Assembly: GCF_040605455.1 (NCBI RefSeq)
Contig: NZ_JBEXCV010000098.1
Coordinates: forward strand, 1 to 35,398
DNA from: Embleya sp040605455
Lineage (GTDB): Bacteria; Actinomycetota; Actinomycetes; Streptomycetales; Streptomycetaceae
Direction: 5' to 3'
Length of the DNA: 35,398 nucleotides
A model generated the notes under the pieces. That model was not told the origin of the DNA. It made no database searches and saw only the letters and a program-made list of their open reading frames with translations. A program made the translations under genes and the position numbers. Positions 16,706 to 24,260 of this stretch are shown piece by piece. How positions within the stretch are numbered: the first letter of the stretch is position 1; every line of letters starts with the position of its first letter.

Positions 16706-16939
16706 GTGCCGCCGCACTCCCTCGACCGCGAGGAGATCTTCGTCGCGATCTCCGGCCGACTCACCGCGACCATGGACGATGCCACCTTGGACGTGGCCGC
16801 CGGCGGCGCCCTGATCGTCTTGGCCGACCCACCCTTCGCCATCGCCAACCGCGACGCCACCCCGTTCGAGGCCGTCGAGATCGGCCCCGTCGGCGGCCGG
16901 AGTCCGATCCCCGGCCGGCCCCCCTACATCGCCCCGTGA
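16706..16939 (+). pseudogene. N-terminally truncated cupin
   Basis: The frame encodes a cupin core: PPHSLDREEIFVAISGRLTA (motif 1, with H4 and E9/E10 as the remaining metal-site candidates) and VAAGGALIVLADPPFAIANR (motif 2 region). In-frame codons upstream of the GTG read LEPGTS, the normal preceding cupin strand, but an in-frame TGA at 16676-16678 cuts off anything earlier. About 40 residues of the usual N-terminus are absent and there is no Shine-Dalgarno sequence. It lies 71 bases after the metallo-hydrolase stop. Most likely a truncated gene; a minimal cupin starting at GTG 16706 (77 residues) is possible. Confidence 0.55.
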
Positions 16940-17083
16940 GTCCGCTGACGCCGCGACCGGGGGAGGACCCGACCGGGGCGGATCGACCCCCGCCGATGCC
17001 ACCGATGGGGCAAAAGCCCCGGCGCGGACGTCGCCGATCGAAGTAGCATCGGGCGCCTGTGATCTCAGCGAGGGGAGCATCGC

Positions 17084-17665
17084 GTGCGGGTAATCGTGGG
17101 CGTGACCATATCGGCCGTCATCCTGTTGGCGGCATGCGACGACACCGACTCCTCGAAGAAGCAGTCCTCGGCCCCGCCCTCGGCGTCGTCCCCGACGCCG
17201 ACGACCGCGCAGAGCGCGGTCGTCCCGACGCCGGCGACATCGGCGCCACCGGCACCGACCGCCTCGGGACCACAGAGCCCGCCCGCGACGTCCGGGACGC
17301 AGCCGTCGCCACAGGGCGCATCCACCGAGGCGGCGATCCAACGCTACGAGCAGTATCTGCACGCCGTCGGCCGCGAGGACGTCACGACGGTCTGCGAGAT
17401 CGCCGGCCCGGCAGCGAAGAAGGCCCAGAACGAGGGCTTCGGCCCGTGCACCTCCACCATCCCCGTCATGTTCCAAATGATCTCCGCCCCGCAGAAGAAG
17501 GCCCTGCAAACCGCCACGGTCGACCCGAAGCGCGTCTCGGTGCGCCCGCCCGACAAGGTGAAGATCCCGGCCGAAGCGGTCCGCGCCACCGTCACGTTCT
17601 CCGAAAGCGACCTCGGCAGCAACACCCTCCAGTACCTCGGCAACGCGTGGTACATCGTCGACTAG
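17084..17665 (+). CDS. Secreted lipoprotein of unknown function
   Basis: This 193-residue protein starts at a GTG at 17084, with AGGGGAG six bases before it. A short signal peptide ends in the lipobox LLAAC, so C18 would be lipidated and the protein anchored outside the membrane. Residues about 20-85 form a Ser/Thr/Pro/Ala-rich linker, followed by a folded domain of about 105 residues with two cysteines (TVCEIAG and FGPCTST) that could form a disulfide. This layout (lipobox, linker, small alpha/beta domain of the NTF2-like sort) is common in actinobacterial cell-envelope lipoproteins, but I do not recognise the family. It is monocistronic and convergent with the MFS gene. Confidence 0.85.
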   Translation: MRVIVGVTISAVILLAACDDTDSSKKQSSAPPSASSPTPTTAQSAVVPTPATSAPPAPTASGPQSPPATSGTQPSPQGASTEAAIQRYEQYLHAVGREDVTTVCEIAGPAAKKAQNEGFGPCTSTIPVMFQMISAPQKKALQTATVDPKRVSVRPPDKVKIPAEAVRATVTFSESDLGSNTLQYLGNAWYIVD

Positions 17666-17828
17666 AACGCACCCGGCAGCCCACGCCCCGCGCCCCGCGC
17701 CCGAAACACCGCACCCCGAGCAGTATGCGGGGCACCGCCGCCCGAGCCTGCGCAACAGCCACCAGGCCTGGCGGCATCCCGGTGTCCCGCCATCCGGTGG
17801 CCCTTGTCCCGGTGCCCCCGGTGGCTCA

Positions 17829-19274
17829 TCACGCCCGCGCGATGCGCCGCACCAGCACCCGGCCGCCGACCGCGATGGCAAGCGCGGCGACGATCAGCAC
17901 CGCCGCGACCGCGAAGGTCACCCGCATTCCGGTGGCGACGGCCCCGGCGCGCGCCGTGGTGACGTCGTTCGCGGCCGACGCGAGCGCGAACACCGCGCCC
18001 ATGACCGACGTACCGGTGATCAGCCCGAGGTTGCGCGACAGGTTGAGCATTCCGGACACGACACCACGTCGGTCCGGCCGGACGTCGGCCATCACGGCGG
18101 TGTTGTTGGCCGTCTGGAACACCGCATAGCCCGCGGTGACGACCACGATCGGGGCGAGGTAGCCGACGACGCCGAACGACGCAGGTGTCACCGACAACAC
18201 GAACGCGCCGACAGCCATCGCGCCGAGCCCGACGACGGTCATTCGAGGTGCGCCGAAGCGGTCCGCGACGCGACCGGCCGGCACCCCGGTCAGCGCGGCG
18301 ACGACCGGGCCCACCGACAGGACGAGCCCGACCAGGGCCTCCTTCAGTCCGAGCGTGCGCGCGAGATAGAACGGCCCGACCACCAGCGTGGCCATCATCA
18401 CCGTCGAGACCAGCGCGCTCATGGCCAGGCTCGCGCTCAGCACCGGGTCCCTGAACATCGTCAGCCGGATGAGAGGTGCGCCGGCTCTCGCCTCGGCACG
18501 GACGAACAGTGCGACACCGATGGCGGCGGCCGCCAACAGTGCGGCGTTGAGCCATCCGAAGTCACCGCGCCCGATCGTCATGGCAAGCGCGTACGCCGCG
18601 AGCGTCAGGGCGAGCAGCAGCGTGCCCACGTGGTCGAAGCCGGCCCGCGCGGTCCCGGCCTCGCGTCGATCGGCGGGCAGGTGGCGGTACGCGAGGACCA
18701 GCGTCACGATGCCCAGCGGTGCGTTGGCGAGGAAGATCGCCCGCCAGCCGGGGCCGGCGATCAACGCGCCGCCCAGGGACGGTCCGAGCGCGGTGCCGAT
18801 CGCGGACATCGTGCCGAGCAATCCCATGGCGCTGCCGGTCCGCGCCTTGGGCACCGTCTCGCCCACGAACGCCATGGTCAGCGCCATCATCACGGCCGCG
18901 CCGAGGCCCTGCGCCGCCCGGGCGGCGACCAGCAGCCACAACGAGGGCGCCAGGCCGCACAGGACCGAGGCCACCGTGAACAGCAGGATTCCGGACAGGA
19001 GCAGCCGGCGCCGACCGATGATGTCACCGAGCCGCCCCACGCCGACGATCACGGTGGTGATCGCCAGGAGGTAGGCCAGGACGATCCACTGGACCGCCTG
19101 GAAGGACGCGTCGAACGTGGTGGCCAGGGTCGGCAGGGCGACGTTGGCAACGCTGGTGCCGAGCGAGGACAACAGCATGGACAACGACAACCCGGCCAAC
19201 GCCCACCGCACCGCGGGTGTGCGCTCCGCGCTGCCTGCTGCCGCCTCGTCCGGTTCCGCGCTGATCGTTTTCAC
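17829..19274 (-). CDS. MFS transporter, DHA2 (EmrB/QacA) family
   Basis: This 481-residue membrane protein is about the right length for a 14-helix proton-driven drug exporter. Helix 1 carries the NVALPTLATTF segment, the motif-A loop is GRLGDIIGRRR, and the antiporter motif C is visible as GTALGPSLGG in helix 5. A second A-like motif (GRVADRFG) follows the central loop. The frame stays open far upstream, but the protein-like part starts at GTG 19274 with CGGAG five bases before it. The upstream same-strand gene, 113 bases away, is a broken methyltransferase, and a 14-bp palindrome in the gap suggests independent regulation. The substrate is unknown. Confidence 0.93.
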   Translation of the reverse strand: MKTISAEPDEAAAGSAERTPAVRWALAGLSLSMLLSSLGTSVANVALPTLATTFDASFQAVQWIVLAYLLAITTVIVGVGRLGDIIGRRRLLLSGILLFTVASVLCGLAPSLWLLVAARAAQGLGAAVMMALTMAFVGETVPKARTGSAMGLLGTMSAIGTALGPSLGGALIAGPGWRAIFLANAPLGIVTLVLAYRHLPADRREAGTARAGFDHVGTLLLALTLAAYALAMTIGRGDFGWLNAALLAAAAIGVALFVRAEARAGAPLIRLTMFRDPVLSASLAMSALVSTVMMATLVVGPFYLARTLGLKEALVGLVLSVGPVVAALTGVPAGRVADRFGAPRMTVVGLGAMAVGAFVLSVTPASFGVVGYLAPIVVVTAGYAVFQTANNTAVMADVRPDRRGVVSGMLNLSRNLGLITGTSVMGAVFALASAANDVTTARAGAVATGMRVTFAVAAVLIVAALAIAVGGRVLVRRIARA

Positions 19275-19317
19275 GTGAACTCCGTTTTCCCGGCGGTCCC
19301 GAACCCGGCACTCGGGT

Positions 19318-19331
19318 AACCCGGCCGGGTT
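19318..19331 (-). promoter_or_regulatory. 14-bp perfect palindrome upstream of the MFS gene
   Basis: AACCCGGCCGGGTT is a perfect inverted repeat centred about 50 bases before the MFS start. A further partial copy (CCGGGTTC on the minus strand) lies closer to the gene. It may be an operator; which regulator binds is unknown, as the nearest regulator gene (XRE-cupin) is about 1 kb away. A role as terminator for the broken methyltransferase gene is possible but the loop would be too tight. Confidence 0.4.
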
Positions 19332-19387
19332 CGTCGTATGCGGCCCGCGCGTGCGGCGCCGAGCCGAGGGTTCCGCGTCCGGCTCGG

Positions 19388-20303
19388 TCAGTGCACCGGA
19401 CGCAGCCCCGTGAAGACCGCGCTCATGGACAGGACGAAGGCGTCCGGGCGTCGAAAGATGCCCTCCGGCGCCTCGGGGTCGAGCAGTACTTCGAGCGTCG
19501 TGCGGTCCACCGGGTCCAGGGACTCGCCCACCGACTCGCGGATCTCGTCCAGGTGGGCGTGCAGGAAGATGCGGGCCGTGTCGTCCAGGGGTGCGGGCAG
19601 GTCGAGGAGGGTACCGAAGGCGCCGACGTCGCCCAGTCCGGCGCGGCGCAGCATCGCGAGTCAGTCCTCCACCACGGCGGTGGTGCCGGGCAGTTCGCCG
19701 CGCATGAACTCGAACGACTGGTCCCGGGCCGCGTCCAGCCGGGTCTGCAGGCCGGGTCGACCGATCCCGATGTCGCGGGGGAGGTAGCGCATCGGCAGGC
19801 CGCCCTCCGCCACGGCGAGCAGGCCGCCGGGCCGCAGCACACCGGCGAGCCGGTTCAACGCTCCCTGCTGATCGCCGAGATGGTGCAGCGCCATACCGCT
19901 CCAGATCACGTCCGAGGTACCGAGTGGGCTTTCCCCGGGCCGGTCCGCGTCGATCGGGCCCGCCGCGAGATCGGCACACCGCACGGTCACCCGGTCGCCG
20001 AGGCCGAGTCGCCCGGCACGCGCGAGAACGCCGTCCAACAGCGCGGGCGTTCCGTCCACGGCGACCACCTCGGCGTCCGCGAACGTCTCGGCGAGAACAC
20101 AGGTCATCACGCCGGGTCCGCTGCCGATGTCCAGGATGCGCCGCACCTCGCGGGTGGGGCCGAGCAGCTTCCGCAGCCGAACCGCCGTCCGGCGCAGGAC
20201 CGGGAGTTGCAGGTCGCCGACCCGCTCCAGGAAGGTGGCCATCGACTCCCGGTCGATGTCGGTGCGGTGGTATCCGTATCCGTTGCACTGTGTGGGCTCA
20301 TGG
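19388..20303 (-). pseudogene. Class I SAM methyltransferase broken by an in-frame TGA
   Basis: Read through the stop, this would be a methyltransferase of about 300 residues. It has a helical N-terminus (GYGYHRTDIDRESMATFLER), motif I ILDIGSGPGVMTCVLAE, VVAVDG at the end of strand 2, and SDVIWSGMALHHLGDQQGAL. Its C-terminal tail (LAMLRRAGLGDVGAFGTLLD) continues in the same frame after TGA 19661-19663. The context VED-stop-LAML suggests a tryptophan codon TGG changed to TGA. The N-terminus also looks disturbed: a good ATG at 20303 (MSPHSA) is one base out of frame with the NGYGYHRT stretch, hinting at a second lesion; otherwise translation would begin at 20242. The last 90 residues, usually part of the substrate site, would be lost. 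Confidence 0.8.
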
Positions 20304-20378
20304 CGAGCAGTGTGTCCACAGCTCGCAACCGCGGCAAGGCTTGTTGCCAATTCCGGGACGGCGCGGTGGAATGCCCCC

Positions 20379-20963
20379 ATGGACACCGCACCGGCCCACC
20401 AAACGGTCCTGGACGAGGTCGCCCCGCGGCTCAGGCGGCTTCGCGCCCGACGCGGCCTCACCCTGGCCGCACTCTCCGAGGCGACCGGCATCTCCAAGAG
20501 CACCCTGTCCCGGCTGGAGTCCGGACAACGCCGCCCCAGCCTGGAACTGCTGCTGCCGCTGGCCGGCGCCTACCACGTGCCGCTGGACGAGTTGGTCGGC
20601 GCTCCCGAGGTGGGCGACCCCCGGGTGCGGCTGACCCCGCGCCCGCTTGCGAGCGGTGGCACGTCGGTGTCCCTGACCCGGACTCCCGGCCCCCTCCAGG
20701 CGTTCAAGATGATCATCGCCGACCGGGGCACCGAGCCGAACCTGCGTACCCACGAGGGCTACGAGTGGCTGTACGTGCTGAATGGCCGGCTGCGCCTGGT
20801 GCTGGCCGACCACGATCTGGTCCTCGGCCCGGGCGAGGCCGCCGAGTGGGACACCCGGCTGCCGCACTGGTTCGGCAGCGCGGACGGACACCCGGTCGAG
20901 ATCCTCAGCCTCTTCGGCAGACAGGGCGAGCGCATGCACGTCCGCGCCAAACCCCACGCCTGA
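20379..20963 (+). CDS. XRE-family regulator with C-terminal cupin sensor domain
   Basis: This 194-residue protein has an N-terminal helix-turn-helix (about 14-72) with LRRLRARRGLTLAALSEATG, recognition helix SKSTLSRLESGQRRPS, and a C-terminal cupin (about 115-185) with YEWLYVLNGRLRLVL and GPGEAAEWDTRLPHWFG. Such proteins are usually local repressors or activators whose cupin binds a small ligand. It diverges from the broken methyltransferase gene; start regions are about 75 bases apart, so it probably controlled that gene and itself. The ATG at 20379 is chosen because the helical N-terminus starts there; the upstream GGTGGA is only a weak ribosome-binding site. Confidence 0.93.
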   Translation: MDTAPAHQTVLDEVAPRLRRLRARRGLTLAALSEATGISKSTLSRLESGQRRPSLELLLPLAGAYHVPLDELVGAPEVGDPRVRLTPRPLASGGTSVSLTRTPGPLQAFKMIIADRGTEPNLRTHEGYEWLYVLNGRLRLVLADHDLVLGPGEAAEWDTRLPHWFGSADGHPVEILSLFGRQGERMHVRAKPHA

Positions 20964-21028
20964 CGACACGTCGGCGGCGCGGCTCGGGTGGTCGTGCCGC
21001 CTGCGAGACCGGCTCGGGCCGTCGTGAA

Positions 21029-21068
21029 GCCGGCGGGATTCGGGCGGTTGCGGTGCCGGCGGGATTCG
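21029..21068 (+). repeat. 14-bp direct repeat of the tRNA-like gene's 3' end
   Basis: GCCGGCGGGATTCG occurs at 21055-21068, inside the T-arm and acceptor end of the tRNA-like gene, and again at 21029-21042, 26 bases further downstream of that gene. Short duplications of a tRNA 3' end are what integrases leave behind at attachment sites, but a simple local duplication is equally possible. No integrase gene is present in the window. Confidence 0.6.
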
Positions 21069-21170
21069 AACCCGCGGAAGAGGGCGGGCAGGCCCGCCCA
21101 TACCCCCCTCAGTCGACGTGGCGGGAACCTCCGCCACGTCGATCGCAATGGGCCGCTCTGCCACGGCACC
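21051..21170 (-). tRNA. Aberrant tRNA-Ser-like gene with 12-bp hairpin in place of the anticodon arm
   Basis: The minus strand folds as a 120-base tRNA-like RNA. A perfect 7-bp acceptor stem pairs GGTGCCG (21170-21164) with CGGCACC (21058-21052), with discriminator G. There is a perfect 5-bp T stem with loop TTCGAAT, and a D arm reading GGCAGAGCGGCC like actinobacterial tRNA-Ser. A long variable arm has a 7-bp stem (GGGCGGG/CCCGCCC). Where the 17-base anticodon arm should be there is a 30-base perfect hairpin, TCGACGTGGCGG/CCGCCACGTCGA, with a 6-base loop AGGTTC (8 if the top pair opens), so no normal 7-base anticodon loop can form. CCA is not encoded. It is either a tRNA-derived pseudogene or a tRNA-like RNA with another role. 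Confidence 0.6.
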
Positions 21171-21328
21171 TCAACCTGCGGAACCGCGCGATCCCGCTGC
21201 GGTGAGCGTAGTTTCCGCAGCACGCGGGAGCCACCCGATTGTGCCGCGGCGAACCCCCGCGCTCCGCGCCGCGCGGGCCCGGGGCGCGCCGGGCTCGGGC
21301 GCGCCCGAGCCGTGCGACCGGATCCGGC

Positions 21329-21997
21329 TCAGTCGCGCGGCGCCAGGAAGCCGTCGAGCACGCGTCGCACCTTGGCTCCGGCCTCACCGTCGCCGAACCG
21401 CAGGGCGATGTTGGCCGCGGTGAACACCGCGTCGAGTTGAAACGCGACCAGGTCGGCGTCCGCTTCGGCGATCTCGCCCGCGTCGACGGCGTACCGCAGT
21501 TCGCCGGCGATCAGCGCGAGCCAGTCCGCGTGGTGGCGCAGCAGCGCGTCGCGGACCGGCCCCGGTCGGCTGTCGAAGTCGGCCAGGTTGGCCGCCCAGA
21601 AACAACCGCCCGCGAACAACGGCGTCTCGGCGTAGGTGATCCAGCGCTCGGCCAGCGCGCGCAATCGGGCGACGCCGCGCGGTGCGGCGCGGGAGGGCCG
21701 GACGACCTCGTCGAGGAACGCCTCGCCCGCCGAGGCGACGACAGCCAGTTGCAGCTTCTCCTTCGTGCCGAAGAGGGTCGCGATGCCGCTCTTGCTCAGC
21801 CCGAGATCGCCGGCCAGGCGGCCGATGCTGAGCCCGCCCAGCCCCTCCAGCGACGCCACGTCGACGGCGTGTCGGGCGATCTCCCGGCGGGCCCGGGCGC
21901 CGCGCAGCAGGCGCTGATCGGAGATTTCCGCTTCGACTCGGTCGTCGGCACTCGGGGTCGGGTCGGCGAGTGCCGACCGCTGCTCTGGCTCGCTCAT
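21329..21997 (-). CDS. TetR-family transcriptional repressor
   Basis: This 222-residue protein has an N-terminal TetR helix-turn-helix (about 30-80): RREIARHAVDVASLEGLGGL, then SIGRLAGDLGLSKSGIATLF with FGTKEKLQLAV. The C-terminal ligand and dimer domain contains FAGGCFWAANLADFDSRPGPVR, a pattern of the TetR_C subgroup that often controls MFS or esterase genes. The ATG at 21997 has AGGA seven bases upstream; a further in-frame ATG at 22030 falls inside the presumed operator. It is divergent from the SGNH hydrolase-MFS operon and probably represses it and itself through the palindromic site at 22030-22049. The inducer is unknown. Confidence 0.93.
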   Translation of the reverse strand: MSEPEQRSALADPTPSADDRVEAEISDQRLLRGARARREIARHAVDVASLEGLGGLSIGRLAGDLGLSKSGIATLFGTKEKLQLAVVASAGEAFLDEVVRPSRAAPRGVARLRALAERWITYAETPLFAGGCFWAANLADFDSRPGPVRDALLRHHADWLALIAGELRYAVDAGEIAEADADLVAFQLDAVFTAANIALRFGDGEAGAKVRRVLDGFLAPRD

Positions 21998-22017
21998 GGC
22001 TCCATCCTGCCACGCAG

Positions 22018-22049
22018 TTGCAGAATCCATACGAACGATCGTACGTTTA
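22018..22049 (+). promoter_or_regulatory. Promoter with TetR-type operator for the SGNH-MFS operon
   Basis: TTGCAG (22018-22023) and TACGTT (22042-22047) form a -35/-10 pair with an 18-base spacer. The predicted transcription start falls on the GTG at 22055, so the message would be leaderless. Between and over the boxes lies an imperfect palindrome, ACGAACGATCGTACGT (22031-22046) around the perfect core ACGATCGT. Its position would let the divergent TetR protein block transcription. Confidence 0.65.
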
Positions 22050-22054
22050 CTTTC

Positions 22055-22735
22055 GTGAGCTCTTCAACGAACGTCCTCACCGAGGAATCCGACCCGTTCT
22101 GCCTGTCTCCGACGGCCGCCGCACACCTGCTCGCCGACGCGCCCTGGCGTCGCTTCGCCTCGATCGGCGACAGCCTCTCCGCGGGAACCGGCGCGCCCAG
22201 CCCCGGCTATGGCGACCTGGGCTGGGCCGATCGGGTCGCGGACATCCTGCGCCGGGGCCGGCCGAACCTGGCCTACCTGAACACCGCCAAGATCGGCGCG
22301 ACTACCGCCCGGACCCTGGCCGACCAGACCGACCGGATGCTCGCGTTCGGCCCAGACCTGCTGCACCTGCCCTGCGCGGCCAACGACCTGTTCCACCCGG
22401 TGCCCGACTTCACGATCATCGAGCGGTCGCTGCGCCGGCTGTACGAGATCGCCGCCGGCACCGGCGCCCGCCTGACCACCTTCACCCTCGGACGGGCCTT
22501 CGTCGTACCGAACTTCCCGGACTGGCCGGACCGCGTGCGCACGGTCAACGCGATCACCCGCGAACTGGCCCGCGAGCACGACGCCGTGCTCGTCGACACC
22601 TGGGACCACCCGATCAACGACCGACCGAACCTGCTGAGCCCGGACGGGGTGCACTTCTCCACCTCGGGTCAGGCCGTACTGGCCGCCGAGATGGTCAAGG
22701 CACTCGCGGCCACGCTGAACGGAACCCGCGGATGA
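22055..22735 (+). CDS. SGNH/GDSL hydrolase
   Basis: This 226-residue esterase or lipase-type enzyme has the SGNH blocks: nucleophile S40 in FASIGDSLSAGTG, an AAND element with N110 in block III, and D197/H200 in SPDGVHFS, giving a complete Ser-His-Asp site. No signal peptide is evident, so it is probably cytoplasmic. The GTG at 22055 has no Shine-Dalgarno sequence but falls at the predicted transcription start, supporting leaderless translation. Its TGA overlaps the ATG of the MFS gene (ATGA), so the two are translationally coupled. The hydrolase may act on the same compound the transporter exports; that is inferred from the operon only. Confidence 0.9.
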   Translation: MSSSTNVLTEESDPFCLSPTAAAHLLADAPWRRFASIGDSLSAGTGAPSPGYGDLGWADRVADILRRGRPNLAYLNTAKIGATTARTLADQTDRMLAFGPDLLHLPCAANDLFHPVPDFTIIERSLRRLYEIAAGTGARLTTFTLGRAFVVPNFPDWPDRVRTVNAITRELAREHDAVLVDTWDHPINDRPNLLSPDGVHFSTSGQAVLAAEMVKALAATLNGTRG

Positions 22736-24201
22736 CCCACGTCGACGAACCCGTACGCGCCGAACCCGCCGCGCCGCCGAGCCCGCCCGGCACCCCGTGG
22801 GGCGCCGTGTCGATCGTGCTCATCGGCGCGTTCATGGCCACCCTCGACGCGTTCATCGTGATCGTCGCCGGGCCCGCGATCCAGGCCGATCTCGGCACGT
22901 CCGCCGGTGAGTTGCAGTGGATCCTGGCGGGCTACCAACTCACCTACGCGGTGTTCCTGATCACCGGCGGCCGACTCGGCGACCTGATCGGCCGCAAGCG
23001 GGCGTTCGTCGCCGGCATGGCGCTGTTCACGCTCGCCTCGGTCGCGTGCGCGCTCGCGCCGACCGCGGGCATCCTGATCGCGGCCCGGCTCGGCGAGGGT
23101 CTGGGCGCCGCGCTGATGCTCCCACAGGTGTACGCCGTGCTCACCGTGCTCGTCCCCGACCGGGACCGGCATCGCGCCTTCGGCGTGGTGGGCGTGGTGA
23201 TCGGACTCGCCACCATCGGCGGTCAACTCGTCGGCGGCCTGCTGATCGGCGCCGACCTGTTCGGCTCCGGTTGGCGGCCGGTGTTCTGGATCAACGTCCC
23301 GATCGGCCTGGCCACCATCGCACTCGCGGCCAAGTACGTCCCGGAGTCCCGGGCCGTGATCGCGCGCCGACTCGACCTCCCGGGCGCCGTCGTCCTGAGC
23401 GCCGCCCTGTTCCTGACGGCCTTTCCGCTCATCCAGGGCCGGCAGGCGGGTTGGCCCCGATGGACCTGGCTCTGCCTGTTCGCGAGCGCCCTGGGCTTCG
23501 CCCTGTTCCTGTGGATCGAGCACCGCGTCGAACGGCGCGGCGGCGACCCCCTCGTGCGGACCTCGCTCTTTCGCAGCCGATCTTTCTCCGTCGGCATCGT
23601 CCTGGTGCTGACCGCCTATGTGGTGCTGACCTCCTACTACCTCGTGCTGTCCATCGCCCTCCAGGACGGACTGGGCATGTCGGCACTCGGTGCGGGATCG
23701 GTGTACGCGCCGGCGGCGGTGACCTTCTTCGTCTTCAGCCTGATCGCGAGCCGACTCGTGCCGGTGTACGGCCGCCGCGTGTTGGAGATCGGCGCGGTCG
23801 TGCTCACCCTCGGCTACGCGGCCACCGCGATCGTGCTGACCTGTGGCCTTCCGTTCACGCCGGGTGTGGTGATCCCGACCCTGATGCTGCAGAGCGCGGG
23901 CGGCGGACTGCTGATCACCCCGTCGCTGAACGTGGTGCTGGGCCGCATCGACCCCGACGACGCGGGGGTCGCCTCCGGGGTGTTGTCCACCGCCCAGCAG
24001 ATCGGCGGCGCGCTCGGCGTGGCCGTCATCGGCGTGGTCTTCTTCGGCTCCTTCGACCCGACCGCCGGCGACCGGGGCGCCGCCGCGGCCCATGCGTTGG
24101 CGATGTCCTCGATCTTCACGTGCGGCGTCGCGGTCGGGGCCACGATCCTGGTCCGTCTGCTCCCCGGGCGCCCGCCCGGCGCCGACGAGGGCCCCGGATA
24201 G
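22732..24201 (+). CDS. MFS transporter, DHA2 (EmrB/QacA) family
   Basis: This 489-residue membrane protein with about 14 helices has ATLDAFIVIVAGPAIQADLG in helix 1 (the D1-like motif of 14-TMS exporters), GGRLGDLIGRKR as motif A, and GLATIGGQLVGGLL in the motif C region of helix 5. The ATG overlaps the hydrolase stop by four bases. A TetR repressor gene is divergently placed next to this operon, the usual arrangement for inducible efflux. The substrate is unknown. It is convergent with the AhpD-like gene and followed by a hairpin in the 59-base gap. Confidence 0.94.
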   Translation: MTHVDEPVRAEPAAPPSPPGTPWGAVSIVLIGAFMATLDAFIVIVAGPAIQADLGTSAGELQWILAGYQLTYAVFLITGGRLGDLIGRKRAFVAGMALFTLASVACALAPTAGILIAARLGEGLGAALMLPQVYAVLTVLVPDRDRHRAFGVVGVVIGLATIGGQLVGGLLIGADLFGSGWRPVFWINVPIGLATIALAAKYVPESRAVIARRLDLPGAVVLSAALFLTAFPLIQGRQAGWPRWTWLCLFASALGFALFLWIEHRVERRGGDPLVRTSLFRSRSFSVGIVLVLTAYVVLTSYYLVLSIALQDGLGMSALGAGSVYAPAAVTFFVFSLIASRLVPVYGRRVLEIGAVVLTLGYAATAIVLTCGLPFTPGVVIPTLMLQSAGGGLLITPSLNVVLGRIDPDDAGVASGVLSTAQQIGGALGVAVIGVVFFGSFDPTAGDRGAAAAHALAMSSIFTCGVAVGATILVRLLPGRPPGADEGPG

Positions 24202-24217
24202 CCGTCGCGCCGTGGAT

Positions 24218-24250
24218 CGGGGCCGCCCGGGAGGATCCGGCGCGGCCCCG
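24218..24250. terminator. Bidirectional hairpin between the MFS and AhpD-like genes
   Basis: CGGGGCCG (24218-24225) and CGGCCCCG (24243-24250) form an 8-bp GC stem with a 17-base loop in the short gap between two convergent stop codons. No T-tract follows. The position makes a shared terminator the simplest reading. Confidence 0.55.
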
Positions 24251-24260
24251 AAAGCAGCAC

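Noticed and set aside
19661..19663. Selenocysteine or programmed readthrough at the TGA in the methyltransferase
   Set aside because: No selenocysteine machinery or SECIS-like hairpin is visible after the stop, and the family has Trp-compatible, not Cys/Sec, sequence there.
21051..21170. The tRNA-like element as tRNA-Sec or as a plain transcription terminator
   Set aside because: The acceptor stem is 7 bp, not 8, no UCA anticodon can be presented, and the complete acceptor and T arms are not explained by a terminator.
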